Below are positions 1 through 6,691 of a DNA stretch of 38,078 nucleotides, one piece after another. A program made the position numbers and the translations under genes. The stretch's first letter is position 1. The number at the start of each line of letters is the position of its first letter. The notes under the pieces were generated by a model that ran no database searches, was not told where the DNA came from, and saw only the letters and a list, made by a program, of their open reading frames with translations. The DNA is taken from positions 1 to 38,078 of IMG/VR virus record IMGVR_UViG_3300021437_000052; one strand, 5' to 3'. The stretch is from a virus.

Positions 1-43
1 TAACAACCCCTAGCACGATATAAATGATTGTCCGTAATTTCAT
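1..43 (-). CDS. N-terminus of a leftward gene with a hydrophobic start (partial)
   Basis: An ATG on the minus strand at 43 opens a frame that stays open to the window edge. It encodes only 14 visible residues, M-K-L-R-T-I-I-Y-I-V-L-G-V-V, which look like the start of a signal peptide or membrane segment. A TATTTTTG box on the same strand (48-55) lies only 4 bases upstream, so this ATG would be nearly leaderless if that box is used. Nothing can be said about function; the rest lies outside the window. Confidence 0.3.
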   Translation of the reverse strand, partial: MKLRTIIYIVLGVV

Positions 44-64
44 GGTACAAAAATAATAATTTTT

Positions 65-325
65 ATGACACAACAACAAAAAATAGTACATACAATGTTG
101 CTCTATGCTTTATGCAAGGTAACAAGTGGTGAATGCGCCTTTCTTATCAATCAACTAAAACAAAAGCCAAAACAAGACTTTAACAATATGGTTGGTAGTG
201 TAGATAAGTTTGTAAATAGCATCGAGAAAACATTTACACCCGAAGAGTTGGCTATATCAGATGAGATAGTGGATGCAATTCATGGAGTTATGAAAGAACT
301 CAAGGGGTCGGTGGTGGTTGATTAA
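65..325 (+). CDS. Small hypothetical protein, 86 aa
   Basis: I do not recognise this family. The 86-residue product is soluble and mostly helical in appearance, with an amphipathic N-terminal half containing two cysteines (about residues 17 and 24) and an acidic C-terminal half ending in a short hydrophobic tail. It is the only rightward protein-coding gene before 6404. Its stop overlaps the stop of the convergent membrane-protein gene by sharing the TTAA at 322-325, a tight arrangement that supports both being real. No clear TAnnTTTG box was seen directly upstream on the plus strand. Confidence 0.5.
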   Translation: MTQQQKIVHTMLLYALCKVTSGECAFLINQLKQKPKQDFNNMVGSVDKFVNSIEKTFTPEELAISDEIVDAIHGVMKELKGSVVVD

Positions 326-615
326 TTGCTATCGTACATTTCTTTCCACTTAATAGAGTCTTGTTCAATTCTGTGTTCTAAATCAACAAGTCTATCCTCT
401 AACCAAAATATTTCTGTGCTGTCTTTTTCAACCTTTCTAACAAACAAAGGGTACGTTTTATGAATGTCGTGAGTTTCCATCAAGAACACAATTATTGCCC
501 ACAGACCGCCTCCAAGCAATGCTACAAAGTGCCAATTCTTCATTAGGTAGCCAACAACCTTTGTTACCTTATTCACGTTTATCACTACGTTTATTTCTTC
601 TTTATCTTCGCTCAT
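322..615 (-). CDS. Single-pass membrane protein with C-terminal coiled coil (lysis region)
   Basis: The 97-residue product has a polar N-terminus, one strong hydrophobic segment at about residues 28-45 (WHFVALLGGGLWAIIVFLM), then a charged helical tail of about 50 residues that looks like a coiled coil. Its start overlaps the end of the upstream gene by 4 bases, so the two are probably co-translated. Lying two genes downstream of the endolysin, it may be a holin accessory, antiholin or spanin-type protein, but no family motif decides between these. The call is topology plus context only. Confidence 0.55.
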   Translation of the reverse strand: MSEDKEEINVVINVNKVTKVVGYLMKNWHFVALLGGGLWAIIVFLMETHDIHKTYPLFVRKVEKDSTEIFWLEDRLVDLEHRIEQDSIKWKEMYDSN

Positions 616-857
616 TTCGGTAGGTTTTTAAGTATATCTTGTTTTTCTTTTGCTCCGATACCTAGTAGCAAGGTCATACACCCGAAAATAGTAGTAAGCA
701 ATAGGCACGTAGAAGTCCAATCGAAGTTTGCAGGTTTAGTAAATTCAGTCCACAGAATAACGAATATTGCCGTTATTCCTAGCATAAAAGCAAGTACTCT
801 TTTGAGTCCGAATTTGCCTTTATCATCTTTGAGCATTTCAATTATTTTCATAGTCAT
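612..857 (-). CDS. Two-helix membrane protein, holin candidate
   Basis: An 81-residue protein with two hydrophobic segments, about residues 20-37 (VLAFMLGITAIFVILWTE) and 50-68, separated by a short polar loop, and charged ends. Size and topology match class II phage holins, small membrane proteins that open the inner membrane at lysis. It lies in the same strand and cluster as the M15 endolysin, with the candidate small RNA locus between them. The start could be M1 or M3, two codons apart. No conserved holin signature was identified. Confidence 0.5.
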   Translation of the reverse strand: MTMKIIEMLKDDKGKFGLKRVLAFMLGITAIFVILWTEFTKPANFDWTSTCLLLTTIFGCMTLLLGIGAKEKQDILKNLPK

Positions 858-875
858 AAAAAATATTTTACTAAG

Positions 876-910
876 TTGTTGTTTTATAACATAATATTTT
901 TGTATCTTTG
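876..910 (+). promoter_or_regulatory. Bacteroidota-type promoter for a small RNA
   Basis: TTGTTG at 876-881, then 21 bases, then TATCTTTG at 903-910, matching the Bacteroidota -33/-7 pattern (TTG and TAnnTTTG). It faces right, against the flanking leftward genes. No protein gene begins downstream, but a hairpin followed by a T-run lies 70 bases further on. The same TTGTTG-21-TATCTTTG arrangement precedes the chaperonin operon. Confidence 0.65.
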
Positions 911-916
911 TGCCAT

Positions 917-1004
917 CTGTTGAAAGTTATCTGTTCGGAACGCAGAGACCGAATCGCGCAAGGATAATTTGTAAGAACTGCCTCATGTCGAGTGGGGCGT
1001 TTTT
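917..1004 (+). ncRNA. Candidate structured small RNA, about 88 nt
   Basis: The start is estimated about 7 bases after the TATCTTTG box; the end is the T-run of an intrinsic terminator. Three hairpins can be drawn: TTCGG (934-938) with CCGAA (949-953) around a 10-base loop; a weak GCAA (958-961) with TTGT (969-972); and GCCTCA (980-985) with TGGGGC (993-998) followed by TTTTT (1000-1004). No plausible open reading frame fits. The RNA is antisense to the gap between endolysin and holin candidate and ends just before the endolysin stop codon. It could act in trans, regulate lysis genes in cis, or form a phage ribonucleoprotein. It is not a recognisable tRNA. Confidence 0.55.
980..1004 (+). terminator. 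Rho-independent terminator of the small RNA
   Basis: Six-pair stem GCCTCA/TGGGGC (one T-G pair) with a 7-base loop, followed by G and five T. The T-run is only on the plus-strand side, so it ends rightward transcription. The stem closely resembles the terminator after the major capsid gene (GCCTC...GGGGCGTTTT), which supports it as a genuine signal. Confidence 0.6.
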
Positions 1005-1006
1005 AT

Positions 1007-1483
1007 CTATATCAATACATAACCATCTTTATCTACTTTCCCTGCTTGCACTAATGCAAACAACTGCTGTGGCGTTGTTCCAAATACCTTTTGAAAGTGG
1101 GGGTTGTCGAAATAACCTCTATCTCCATGCTCCCATCCGAACTTTTTAAATGATGCAACAATATTATCCCAATCCCTTATTTTATCTTGGTTGGTATCTT
1201 CTGTGATACTGAAAGACACACTACCATCCGAATGTAGCAAACAAAAATCTACTGCCAATCCGTAATTATGAAAACTTTGTCCGCCTTTTGCTTGGGTTAC
1301 TATTGCCCCTGCGGTTGTTCGCCCTTGTGCATATAAAGCATCTTGTTCGGCAATAGTGCGAAGCCCTTGTGTTATACGAATACTCAATCCATTCGAGTGA
1401 ATATCCGCCAAAATGTCAGCCATTTCACTTCTTAATTTGGGATGCAATTTTGCTATCCTCGTTATCGTTGCTTTATCGTCCAT
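1007..1483 (-). CDS. Endolysin, peptidase M15 family (L-Ala-D-Glu or D-Ala-D-Ala type)
   Basis: A 158-residue zinc peptidase that should cut peptidoglycan stem peptides at lysis. Family signatures are clear: TQGLRT (about 38-43) and EQDALYAQGR (46-55), the zinc motif SFHNYGLAVDF (70-80) with ligands His72 and Asp79, and the C-terminal PHFQ with His129. The length fits single-domain M15C phage endolysins. There is no signal peptide, so export would need a holin. Its start overlaps the upstream spanin-like gene by 11 bases. The exact bond cut cannot be decided from sequence. Confidence 0.85.
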   Translation of the reverse strand: MDDKATITRIAKLHPKLRSEMADILADIHSNGLSIRITQGLRTIAEQDALYAQGRTTAGAIVTQAKGGQSFHNYGLAVDFCLLHSDGSVSFSITEDTNQDKIRDWDNIVASFKKFGWEHGDRGYFDNPHFQKVFGTTPQQLFALVQAGKVDKDGYVLI

Positions 1484-1778
1484 ATTTCTTACTTATTGAA
1501 TCCAATTTTCTCTCTAACTTAACGTTTAACATATAAATCTCCAACAACAACTTCTCTCTTTTCCTCTTATCCGTTACATATATCTCTTTCTCAATAGCGC
1601 AATCCTTATACAAGTTCTTATACCTCTCCGTCAGCTTCTGTTGCTCTATTATCGTCTTTGTATAACTTTTGTTATCTACATTCGCATCCTTTACCCCCGA
1701 CTTGTAAGAAAGTATCATCAGTCCGAATGTCATCAGACCTATCAGTATTCCTAACGACACTTTCTCTATAAATGGCAT
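1473..1778 (-). CDS. Membrane-anchored coiled-coil protein, inner-membrane spanin candidate
   Basis: The 101-residue product has an N-terminal hydrophobic segment (about residues 8-24, LGILIGLMTFGLMIL) followed by about 75 charged helical residues with repeated Lys, Glu and Leu. This is the layout of Rz-type inner-membrane spanins, which bridge the periplasm to disrupt the outer membrane. It sits directly upstream of and overlaps the endolysin gene, the usual Rz neighbourhood. No lipoprotein partner (o-spanin) was seen nearby. It may instead be a holin-associated or unrelated membrane protein. Confidence 0.45.
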   Translation of the reverse strand: MPFIEKVSLGILIGLMTFGLMILSYKSGVKDANVDNKSYTKTIIEQQKLTERYKNLYKDCAIEKEIYVTDKRKREKLLLEIYMLNVKLERKLDSISKKYGR

Positions 1779-1781
1779 GGC

Positions 1782-2045
1782 TCATTTGTTTTCGCTTCTT
1801 TGTTGTGCCTCTACCCAACTCTTAACATATTTCATGTCTTCGAGAATAAACTTAATGTCCGTTTTCATCTCGGTATCATTTATGTCGTGAGCATTTAACC
1901 TTTGGTCTTGAATGTCATTGCGTGTCCTGCTTTCCGACCCCTCCGATTTCATAACAAGACTACCTACCCAACAAACAATAGCAACCGCTATCGAAGTTAG
2001 AAAAGTAGTCCAATTTATAATTATCTTATTTGCCCTCTGTTGCAT
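1782..2045 (-). CDS. Single-pass membrane protein, possible holin or XhlA-like
   Basis: From the ATG at 2045 the product is 87 residues: a basic start, a hydrophobic segment WTTFLTSIAVAIVCWVGSLV, then a charged helical tail. An upstream ATG at 2069 would add eight residues but deepen the overlap with the next gene from 20 to 44 bases, so 2045 is preferred. The arrangement resembles small phage lysis membrane proteins, and the gene ends 3 bases from the spanin-like gene. Family assignment is not possible. Confidence 0.5.
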   Translation of the reverse strand: MQQRANKIIINWTTFLTSIAVAIVCWVGSLVMKSEGSESRTRNDIQDQRLNAHDINDTEMKTDIKFILEDMKYVKSWVEAQQRSENK

Positions 2046-2199
2046 CTTCTTTATCAGTAACCACCTCATCCACAGGTAGTGAGTTTAAAATGTCGGTGTA
2101 GGCAAGTATCGCCCCCTCGCAAGCATTTGCATTTGAAATAAATTGTTCTTTCTGTGCTTTTGTAGCCGCAATCTTTTGTTCTAAATCTTTTCTGTTCAT
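2026..2199 (-). CDS. Small coiled-coil protein, 57 aa
   Basis: Begins MNRKDLEQKIAATKAQKEQF and continues as one helix with an acidic C-terminus. Its ATG overlaps the TGA of the upstream gene (ATGA at 2196-2199), a typical translational coupling, and its end overlaps the following membrane-protein gene by 20 bases. Short N-terminal coiled-coil proteins like this often lie next to phage tail-fibre and lysis genes. Function unknown. The coupled start and continuous helical pattern argue that it is real. Confidence 0.6.
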   Translation of the reverse strand: MNRKDLEQKIAATKAQKEQFISNANACEGAILAYTDILNSLPVDEVVTDKEDATEGK

Positions 2200-2441
2200 A
2201 ATTTTAAATTTAATTTATTAATTGTATAGTTTATTATATAGCTGTCATCCGCACCCCATTTTATGAAGTCTTCACCATCAATTACAAAATCACCGCTTAA
2301 TACACATTCATTCTCTGCACTTGTTATATCCCATCCTATCTGTGCTTTATCCCCTCCTATTTCATACGAAATAATATGGAGTGATATAAACTCTCCATTC
2401 GGCTTTGTCGGTATTGTTATTGGTTGCATTTGTGTTTTCAT
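2196..2441 (-). CDS. Small tail-region protein, 81 aa
   Basis: I do not recognise a family. The 81-residue sequence looks beta-rich, with a proline-rich start (PITIPTKPNGEF), then alternating strands and acidic stretches. It directly follows the tail-fibre gene with an 11-base gap and is coupled by ATGA to the 57-residue gene. A role linked to the fibre (chaperone or tip component) is possible from position only. Confidence 0.55.
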   Translation of the reverse strand: MKTQMQPITIPTKPNGEFISLHIISYEIGGDKAQIGWDITSAENECVLSGDFVIDGEDFIKWGADDSYIINYTINKLNLKL

Positions 2442-2452
2442 GATGTTTTATT

Positions 2453-5400
2453 TTATGTTAATGTTGCCCACTTCCACGCGCCTCCAATGTACGCCCCGAT
2501 TTTAGAGTTTGTCGTATCTATTACACAAGCGGCTTTCCCTGTGTAGCTCGATGGCGTTCCCGATTCAACTCCTGCGCAAGTTGGAAAATAAACGTACCCA
2601 TCGGTTGCTGAAGTGGATAATGCCGCCTCGTTTCCTAGCACGATATTCCCTTTTGCGCTTATCCTGGCATTTTGTGCCATAGGAGTACCACCCGTTTGTG
2701 TGTAAAAAGCCAAATCCCCCGCTTCACTATTTGCTGTGTTGGTTAGGTTTATAAGGTTGATGCCTCCCGATGCGATACGTCTTGTTCCGTTAGCATGAGT
2801 AAATACCAATCCATTTGTAACATCCCATCCTAAACCCAGTTCTCCGCCTACCACACTATTAGTAGATGCAATTATCGTAGGCGTATTGTCTGACCCTCCA
2901 TTTGTTGTTCTGTAAGTAATACTGTTATTGCTTGTTCCGAAAGCCGCCTGTTGATTAAAGTTAGTATATAGCCCTGCTGCAAAGGCTTGTTTTATACTGA
3001 AACTATTATTTGTCCCAACTACCGCTAATGTGTCTGTAACATTCGGAATAGTTATTGTCCTTGTGCTTGTCGGTGTTCCTGTAAGTTTAAAGTAGTTTGT
3101 ACCGTACGTTCCGCTACCGACAATATATAAATCCCTTGCAGGTTTAGTCGTGCTTCCAATATCAATACCTGTTTGAAATAATAAAGCAGAGTTAATATTT
3201 ACAGATGCAAGGTTGTCGAGTGCTGTTGTTGCACCTCCGCCCGATGCCGCAGACCATGACGGAGCAGCACTTGTTGTCGCTGTCAATACCTGTCCTGTTG
3301 TGCCATTAGCAAGTCTTGTAAGAACACCGCTTGAGTTTCGGTAATACATATCGTAACTAGCATCACTTCCTAGTGTCATCGTTACACCTCCAATAACAGC
3401 ACCCGAACCTAATCCTCCGCTTGTTATTGTTCCATGAGCAGTCAAAGAGGATAAAGTAGTTACCGCAGTATTTACAAGTGTTCCCGAAGTAGGCAATGTT
3501 ACGCTTGTTGTACCCGTAACCGTTAGTGTTGTTCCGAAGTTACCACTTATCGTTAATGTGCTTAATGCGTTATTCGCCACTCCCGTTCCACCATAAGCCG
3601 CACCAACAACGCTACCATTCCACGTACCCGTAGTTATAGCTCCTGTTGTTCCTATCACCAAAGCATCTGTTGTTCCGCTATTTACTACAAATCTTATCGC
3701 ATTTGATGTTGTTGTTCCTATTACCAAATCAGCACTTGTCGAACTAAGATAAACCGCATTGGGAGCGTTAAAAGACCCTGTACCTGTAAACCCCGAAGAG
3801 TTCATTCCGAAATCCCCGTAATACGTTGTGTTTGTACTTTGGTCGTTATTTACAACTAAATCTGATGATGCCGCACCTCCTGCATTACTATTTTGTAATA
3901 TTACCTGATTAAAAGCATTTACACTACTCTGTGCGCTTATTAATGTGTTGGTAGGAGAATATGTTAATGTGCCTATGGTAACACTTGATGGTGTTATTGC
4001 CCCTAGTGCTAATGTGATAGCGGGAGTTGTTGTTGCTGTGGCTACCGTTCCGCTTACCCCATTTGCTGTTACTACCGATACACTTGTTACAGTACCACTT
4101 CCTTTGCTATTAAATGTCGTCCAATCCGTAGAACTTAAATACCCGTTGTGTGTTGAATCCGCTACGTGCTGTGATAGTGAAACCCCTGACCCTATTATCG
4201 CACCTGTTCCCCCCGTTACCGTTATACCATCTGTTCCTGCATCAGTTATGTTCCCTAGTGTTAATGCGCTTTGTTTATTGTTAAAGGTATTCCAATCCGT
4301 TGAACTCAAATAACCATCCGTACTTGTTGTTGCCTGTGTGATAGATATGACATGCGATGATATCCCTAGTGGTGCTGATGCGCTTGTTATCCTGTCTGTA
4401 TAAGCACTATTCCAATTCGTTTCTTCAGTAGTGGTCGGAATAACATAGCCATTGGTTAAAGCCAATGCTAATGTTCCGCTAGTAGTGATAGGACTTCCTG
4501 TTACGGTCAATCCTGTTGGTGTTGTCATCGCTACCGATGTTACCGTTCCGCCTGTTCCTGTTGCACTTAATGTTGTTCCGCTTAATGATAAACCACTACC
4601 TAGTGTTATTTCCTGTACGGGTGTTGTAGTACTTGAACTTCCAAGTAATTTACTTACAGCACTTACATCCTGCATCTTAGCGTATGTTACCGCATTGTTT
4701 GCTATCGTAGCCGCAAAACTTCCTGTACCGCTTCCTGTAACATCCCCTGTAAGCGTTATCGTTTGGTCGCCTGTATTACTTCCCGATATACTTGAAGTTC
4801 CTGTTACCGCCAATGTTGGTGTTGCACTTCCCGAAATCACTACGCTGTTTACACTAGAAGGAGTTATCGCCCCCAATGTTAGTGTTATCGCAGGAGTAGT
4901 AGTCGCATTTGCCACAGACCCACTCACCCCGTTTGCGGTAACAACTGAAACACTCGTAACCGTACCTGTGTAGGCATCAGTATATTGCGGTATATTCAGA
5001 ACATTACCTATTAATGTAGCAGCACCACTTGTACCCGAAGTAGTAAGCGATGTAATTCGGTTTGTGTATGCTGTATTCCAATTCGTTTCCTCCGTTGTCG
5101 TAGGTATTACATACCCCGAAGTTAAAGATAGTGCGAGTGTACCGCTCGTTGTTATCGGACTGCCTGTTACCGTTAGTCCTGTCGGAGTAGTCATGGCAAC
5201 GCTTGTTACCGTTCCCGATGAACTTGTTGCGGATAGTGTTCCTCCCGAAAGAGATAGTCCTGTACCTATGGATATTGGCTCAAATACGCCCGTTCCTGCG
5301 GTGCTACGTCCTATGAGTTTACCTGTTGCAACACTTGTTGATATTGTACCCGAAGTCGTTATCGTGCCACCTACAAGCATCCCTGCGGTGTGGATTGATG

Positions 5401-5788
5401 TTACTGTTCCGCCTCCTGTTCCGCTACTTGTTGTAACCTTTATATTCCCTACTGCATCTATAACCCTCCATTCGCCACCTGTGTAGGTCATGGTATCGCC
5501 CTGCGATATTGTTCCGCTTACCTCGATATATGTTTCATCGGGAGTAACAATAGTTACTACAAGGGTGCTGTCATCCGAGTTAGGATTATAAATAACGATA
5601 TTGCTGACTTCTGATTTTGTGCCGACATTAGGCATCTCGCAAATAGTAGTGAGCGAGTCATCTGAAACTAAAGTACGTTTAGATTGGTTTTTGTCGCTAT
5701 TGGTGAATGTAACAACAACAGGAATTGGAGTAACAGGACTTACCCCAAGCTGTATCTGTAAAATATCTCTGTTGTTTATTAAAATCAT
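2453..5788 (-). CDS. Long repetitive tail fibre / receptor-binding protein, 1111 aa
   Basis: The product is dominated by Thr, Ser, Gly, Val and Ala, with beta-strand repeats such as GTVTSVAMTTPTGLTVTG and NGYLSSTDWNTFNNKQ, as seen in long thin phage fibres. Residues 1-110 form a distinct non-repetitive head likely to join the virion. The middle contains near-duplicate blocks of 40-55 residues. The last 200 residues are less repetitive and end in YVYFPTCAG and a GAYIGGAWKW motif, a plausible receptor-contacting tip. The gene starts 3 bases after a virion-protein gene and heads the lysis genes, so it is probably expressed late. Several long antisense frames inside it are by-products of its biased codons. 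Confidence 0.8.
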   Translation of the reverse strand: MILINNRDILQIQLGVSPVTPIPVVVTFTNSDKNQSKRTLVSDDSLTTICEMPNVGTKSEVSNIVIYNPNSDDSTLVVTIVTPDETYIEVSGTISQGDTMTYTGGEWRVIDAVGNIKVTTSSGTGGGTVTSIHTAGMLVGGTITTSGTISTSVATGKLIGRSTAGTGVFEPISIGTGLSLSGGTLSATSSSGTVTSVAMTTPTGLTVTGSPITTSGTLALSLTSGYVIPTTTEETNWNTAYTNRITSLTTSGTSGAATLIGNVLNIPQYTDAYTGTVTSVSVVTANGVSGSVANATTTPAITLTLGAITPSSVNSVVISGSATPTLAVTGTSSISGSNTGDQTITLTGDVTGSGTGSFAATIANNAVTYAKMQDVSAVSKLLGSSSTTTPVQEITLGSGLSLSGTTLSATGTGGTVTSVAMTTPTGLTVTGSPITTSGTLALALTNGYVIPTTTEETNWNSAYTDRITSASAPLGISSHVISITQATTSTDGYLSSTDWNTFNNKQSALTLGNITDAGTDGITVTGGTGAIIGSGVSLSQHVADSTHNGYLSSTDWTTFNSKGSGTVTSVSVVTANGVSGTVATATTTPAITLALGAITPSSVTIGTLTYSPTNTLISAQSSVNAFNQVILQNSNAGGAASSDLVVNNDQSTNTTYYGDFGMNSSGFTGTGSFNAPNAVYLSSTSADLVIGTTTSNAIRFVVNSGTTDALVIGTTGAITTGTWNGSVVGAAYGGTGVANNALSTLTISGNFGTTLTVTGTTSVTLPTSGTLVNTAVTTLSSLTAHGTITSGGLGSGAVIGGVTMTLGSDASYDMYYRNSSGVLTRLANGTTGQVLTATTSAAPSWSAASGGGATTALDNLASVNINSALLFQTGIDIGSTTKPARDLYIVGSGTYGTNYFKLTGTPTSTRTITIPNVTDTLAVVGTNNSFSIKQAFAAGLYTNFNQQAAFGTSNNSITYRTTNGGSDNTPTIIASTNSVVGGELGLGWDVTNGLVFTHANGTRRIASGGINLINLTNTANSEAGDLAFYTQTGGTPMAQNARISAKGNIVLGNEAALSTSATDGYVYFPTCAGVESGTPSSYTGKAACVIDTTNSKIGAYIGGAWKWATLT
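4386..4546 (-). repeat. Tail-fibre repeat A, copy 2
   Basis: Encodes the block TSVAMTTPTGLTVTG through TEETNWNSAYTDRITS. The partner copy is at 5047-5210. The two differ at only a few residues over about 53, while their DNA has many synonymous changes. Confidence 0.75.
5047..5210 (-). repeat. Tail-fibre repeat A, copy 1
   Basis: Near-duplicate at protein level of the block at 4386-4546. A second repeat pair, encoding TSVSVVTANGVSG and ITPSSV, lies at about 4858-4960 and 3990-4092. The duplicated blocks probably extend the fibre shaft. Confidence 0.7.
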
Positions 5789-5791
5789 TCA

Positions 5792-6292
5792 TTAGTACAC
5801 TATATCAACATCTATTGAGCCACCCGACCCTGCTTCTACAATAACAGGGGAAAGTAAATCCGCGCGATTGGAGCGAGAGTTTCCTAGTTTACTTCTTACG
5901 ATAGGGATATTTACAGGCAATGTAGTAACTGCTGTTCCTGTATTATCGTATAGTTTCCCTGCTACGGTGAGTGCTGTAAATGTATATTGTTTGGCTTTTG
6001 CATCTAGTGCTGATATGATTGATGGCGCAGACCCTGAAATTTCAGATGTAAATGCTTTTTCGAGTATCGCGTATGTATCGCTCATCACCTGTGTTACTTT
6101 TCGTAATTCATTGGTTGATGAATTATATAACCAACTGCACAAAGGAAGTTCTGTAAGGAATTTAGTGTCTGTTCCCGTTACCCCTAGTTTGTTTGTAACA
6201 ATAGTTCCTGTTCCTGCCGATGATTGCGGTACTGTAACTTTAGTTGCCGAAGCAACAGTTGAAGGTATCTGATTAAAGGTGTTTGTTGCCAT
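5792..6292 (-). CDS. Virion or tail-associated protein, 166 aa
   Basis: I do not recognise the family by name. The sequence begins MATNTFNQIPSTVASATKVTV and is beta-rich, with a GTGTIVTNKLGVTGTDTKF segment like those in phage structural proteins where a value is crossed against a threshold or offset. Its last third is basic and ends SIDVDIVY. It is the first gene of the leftward fibre and lysis operon, 3 bases before the fibre gene, so a fibre-attachment or baseplate-like role is reasonable. A TAATTTTG promoter box precedes it. Confidence 0.6.
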   Translation of the reverse strand: MATNTFNQIPSTVASATKVTVPQSSAGTGTIVTNKLGVTGTDTKFLTELPLCSWLYNSSTNELRKVTQVMSDTYAILEKAFTSEISGSAPSIISALDAKAKQYTFTALTVAGKLYDNTGTAVTTLPVNIPIVRSKLGNSRSNRADLLSPVIVEAGSGGSIDVDIVY

Positions 6293-6308
6293 GATGGTAA
6301 ATTTTATG

Positions 6309-6316
6309 CAAAATTA
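6309..6316 (-). promoter_or_regulatory. Promoter box for the fibre and lysis operon
   Basis: Leftward TAATTTTG followed by CA, 16 bases before the ATG at 6292. It resembles the boxes of the structural operons, but the 37-bp-upstream palindrome found at those is absent here. It is divergent to the chaperonin promoter. Confidence 0.5.
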
Positions 6317-6353
6317 TACTTTTTATAAGGGTTGTGAAAAAAATATTCTTTAA

Positions 6354-6388
6354 TTGTTGCGTATATGATAATTTTTTATGTATCTTTG
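6354..6388 (+). promoter_or_regulatory. Promoter of the chaperonin operon
   Basis: TTGTTG at 6354-6359, 21 bases, TATCTTTG at 6381-6388, the canonical Bacteroidota pattern. The first ATG of the operon is 16 bases downstream, at 6404. An in-frame ATG at 6365 lies between the two promoter elements and would not be transcribed, which decides the start of the first gene. Confidence 0.7.
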
Positions 6389-6403
6389 CGCAAAATATTT
6401 ACT

Positions 6404-6691
6404 ATGCCAACAGTTATAATAGATAAGAGCTTCCTGCTAAAAGATGGCAAAACGGTTGCTCAATGTGAGGGTCGGTCGTTTTTAGAGAATGAATTAATCC
6501 ACAAGTTGCTGTTTTATACAGAGTGTCCTCAACACACTAAAAAGGAAATAAGCATTATACGATTTTACCGATGTATGTGGAAGAAAAAGAAATTAAAGGC
6601 ACATTTGATAGAGACCTTATTAAAGGATTGTGGATTTGAAAAGGTAAAAGAGGCGGAGTGGAAATTAAAAAGCGATAACGATGGAAAATAA
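6404..6691 (+). CDS. Hypothetical protein, first gene of the chaperonin operon, 95 aa
   Basis: I do not recognise a family. From ATG 6404 the product begins MPTVIIDKSFLLKDGKTV and is mixed alpha/beta, with a very basic stretch in the middle (residues about 60-68, MWKKKKLKAH) and a Lys/Glu-rich C-terminus. An ATG 39 bases upstream is rejected because it lies within the promoter. The gene overlaps the next by 11 bases. Leading a chaperonin operon, it could be a regulator or a client, but nothing in the sequence shows which. Confidence 0.6.
   Translation: MPTVIIDKSFLLKDGKTVAQCEGRSFLENELIHKLLFYTECPQHTKKEISIIRFYRCMWKKKKLKAHLIETLLKDCGFEKVKEAEWKLKSDNDGK

Noticed and set aside
87-98. TACATACAATGTT-like sequence near the left end
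   Set aside because: Lies within a coding frame, has an unequal centre, and its distance to the leftward box at 48-55 is 31 rather than 37 bp.
917-1004. Small RNA locus considered as a tRNA
   Set aside because: GTTCGGAAC resembles a T-arm, but no acceptor stem, anticodon arm or D-arm can be folded around it.
910-1149. Rightward open frame of 79 codons over the small RNA and the endolysin end
   Set aside because: It begins inside the promoter region, is antisense to the well-supported endolysin, and its product has no protein-like pattern.
1-2650. Shared 13-base string CCTAGCACGATAT at 9-21 and near 2634
   Set aside because: Both encode Ile-Val-Leu-Gly on the minus strand; a single short match explained by codon use, not a repeat element.
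3990-5210. Repeats considered as a CRISPR array
   Set aside because: They are in-frame protein repeats of unequal spacing inside one gene, without constant repeat and spacer units.
3945-5486. Several long rightward frames of Val/Pro-rich composition
   Set aside because: They are antisense to the Thr/Gly-rich tail-fibre gene; its codon bias removes stops on the opposite strand.
6309-6364. Search for the 37-bp palindrome at the fibre operon promoter
   Set aside because: The bases 37 bp upstream of the box (6354-6364) do not match TACATNATGTA; they are the -33 region of the opposite promoter.
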